A DNA stretch of 5,886 bases, taken from assembly GCA_003140785.1 (NCBI GenBank), contig PLKY01000120.1, positions 1 through 5,886 of the forward strand, written 5' to 3'. The notes under the pieces are model-generated. The model was not told the origin of the DNA. It worked only from the letters and a program-made list of their open reading frames with translations, and searched no databases. Positions 4,768-5,886 of the stretch are shown here, one piece after another (position 1 is the first letter of the stretch; each line of letters begins with the position of its first letter). Position numbers and translations under genes: made by a program. The stretch comes from Acidobacteriaceae bacterium. GTDB lineage: Bacteria; Acidobacteriota; Terriglobia; Terriglobales; Acidobacteriaceae.

Positions 4768-5886
4768 CTACATGCCGTTTTCGGTGCTTTGGTCGGGGTG
4801 GACGACACGGTAAGTTGTGCCGCCGTGGGACCAGACGAGGAGCAGGATGTCCTTGCCATTCGGGACTCCGTGCACCTGGTTAACGAAATTGTCGGCGCTT
4901 TCGACCGCATGCCGGTTCACTTCGAGAATGACATCGCCGGGGGCAAGACCGGCATCGTCGGCTGGGCTGGCGGGACGCACGCTCTCAATGGCCGCGCCCT
5001 TCACCTGCGTGGGAATGCTGAGCTGCGAACGCAGGTCAGGCGTGAGGTTCGCCACGGCGAGGCCGAGTTTGCCATGCTGCTCGCCGGAGTTCGTGTTCGA
5101 GGCTTCTTCTGTCTCCTTGTGGAATTCGCCCACGGTGACCTTCAGGGTTTCCGGCTTGCCGTCGCGCAGAATGCCGAGCTCGATCGTATTGCCAGGAGAC
5201 ATTTCCGAGACCGCGACTTGGAGGGCGCTGCTATTGTCGATCTTTTTGCCGTTCAGTTCGCGCAGCACGTCGCCGCCTTTGAGTCCGGCGCGGCTGGCGG
5301 GCGACTCGGGCGTGACCTGGCTGACAATGGCGCCGGTGGCATCGGGCAGGTTGAAGAAGCTGGCATTTTCAGGTGTAACGTTGTTCATGCTGATGCCCAG
5401 GTAGCCGTGATGGACAGTTCCGTTTTTCACGATGGACTCGGCGGAGATGCGGGCGATTTGCGAGGGGATCGCGAATCCCGCTCCTGCGAATGAGCCGTTG
5501 CCCGTAATGATGAACGTGTTGATGCCGACTAATTCGCCATGCGCATTCACCAGCGGGCCGCCGGAGTTGCCCGGATTGATAGCGGCATCGGTTTGAATGA
5601 AAGCTCCCGGTTTGCGGGGGTCGTCGGTGTATGGGTTGGGGCGGTTGAGTGCGCTGACAATGCCGCGCGTGACGGAGAACTGGAAGTAGCCGAACGGGCT
5701 GCCGAATGCGAGGACCGTTTGACCGGGATGCAGTTGAGCGGAGTCGCCCCAGGCGATGGTGGGCAGGTTTTTCGCGTCGATTTTGATAACGGCGAGATCG
5801 TTCAGCTTGTCGACGCCGACGAGTTTGGCAGGGAAGACGCGGCGGTCGTTGAGGGTGACATTGATTTTCATGGAGCCGTCAACGAC
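4768..5886 (-). CDS. htrA: Do/HtrA-family periplasmic serine protease with two PDZ domains, 5' end outside window
   Basis: This is a trypsin-like (S1C) protease/chaperone of the cell envelope that degrades or holds misfolded proteins. The frame is open to the window edge and reads VVDGS before the first in-window Met at 5871, matching the HVVDG that carries the catalytic His in this family. That His, the signal peptide and the true start therefore lie just upstream, outside the window. Counting from the Met at 5871, the catalytic Asp is D25 in NDLAVIK and the nucleophile is S103 in GNSGGPL, with the usual INPGNSGG and GFAIPS landmarks. PDZ1 covers about residues 157-250 (YLGI...GLKGGDVL) and PDZ2 about 268-360 (GLAPGDVILEVN), joined by a short polar linker rich in Glu, Asn and Ser. 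The stop TAG is at 4770-4768. The family assignment is secure; the exact paralogue (DegP, DegQ or DegS type) is not, although two PDZ domains argue against DegS. It is probably a separate transcription unit from the sulfur genes downstream, since a hairpin and a candidate promoter intervene. Confidence 0.95.
   Translation of the reverse strand, partial: VVDGSMKINVTLNDRRVFPAKLVGVDKLNDLAVIKIDAKNLPTIAWGDSAQLHPGQTVLAFGSPFGYFQFSVTRGIVSALNRPNPYTDDPRKPGAFIQTDAAINPGNSGGPLVNAHGELVGINTFIITGNGSFAGAGFAIPSQIARISAESIVKNGTVHHGYLGISMNNVTPENASFFNLPDATGAIVSQVTPESPASRAGLKGGDVLRELNGKKIDNSSALQVAVSEMSPGNTIELGILRDGKPETLKVTVGEFHKETEEASNTNSGEQHGKLGLAVANLTPDLRSQLSIPTQVKGAAIESVRPASPADDAGLAPGDVILEVNRHAVESADNFVNQVHGVPNGKDILLLVWSHGGTTYRVVHPDQSTENGM

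Noticed and set aside
4512..4910. A 132-codon minus-strand ORF crossing the end of the protease gene
   Set aside because: It overlaps PDZ2 of the protease in another frame and runs through hairpins, the promoter and the leader. It is a chance open frame in GC-rich DNA.

Overview
The window is a GC-rich bacterial segment in which every supported gene lies on the minus strand, so it reads from right to left. The protein sequences and gene arrangement suggest a soil-type member of the Acidobacteriota (Terriglobia). That assignment is from general resemblance only: there is no rRNA or other marker gene here.

Region by region, in the direction of transcription: (1) 5886-4768, the 3' part of a Do/HtrA-type serine protease with two PDZ domains, cut by the window edge just after the place where the catalytic His should be. 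(2) 4767-4441, a 327-base non-coding stretch. It holds a strong hairpin behind the protease gene, a candidate promoter, a 17-codon ORF with four cysteine codons (CCRLCC), and a classical intrinsic terminator (GC-rich stem plus six T) that ends only 20 bases before the next start codon. (3) 4440-2743, a siroheme/4Fe-4S sulfite (or nitrite) reductase. (4) 2733-1372, a bifunctional siroheme synthase (precorrin-2 dehydrogenase/ferrochelatase fused to uroporphyrinogen-III methyltransferase). (5) 1347-1231, a 38-codon single-helix membrane protein with a good ribosome binding site. (6) 1153-56, a YeiH-family (UPF0324) membrane transporter, followed by a hairpin at 48-18.

Genes 3 to 6 look like one sulfur-assimilation operon. 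The reductase needs siroheme, the next gene makes siroheme, and the last gene belongs to a family annotated as sulfate/sulfur-oxyanion exporters. The cysteine-rich leader ORF plus terminator in front of the reductase looks like a cysteine-sensing attenuator, which favours sulfite over nitrite as the physiological substrate. The attenuator and the small membrane protein are the least ordinary parts of the window. Neither is covered by a standard gene call.
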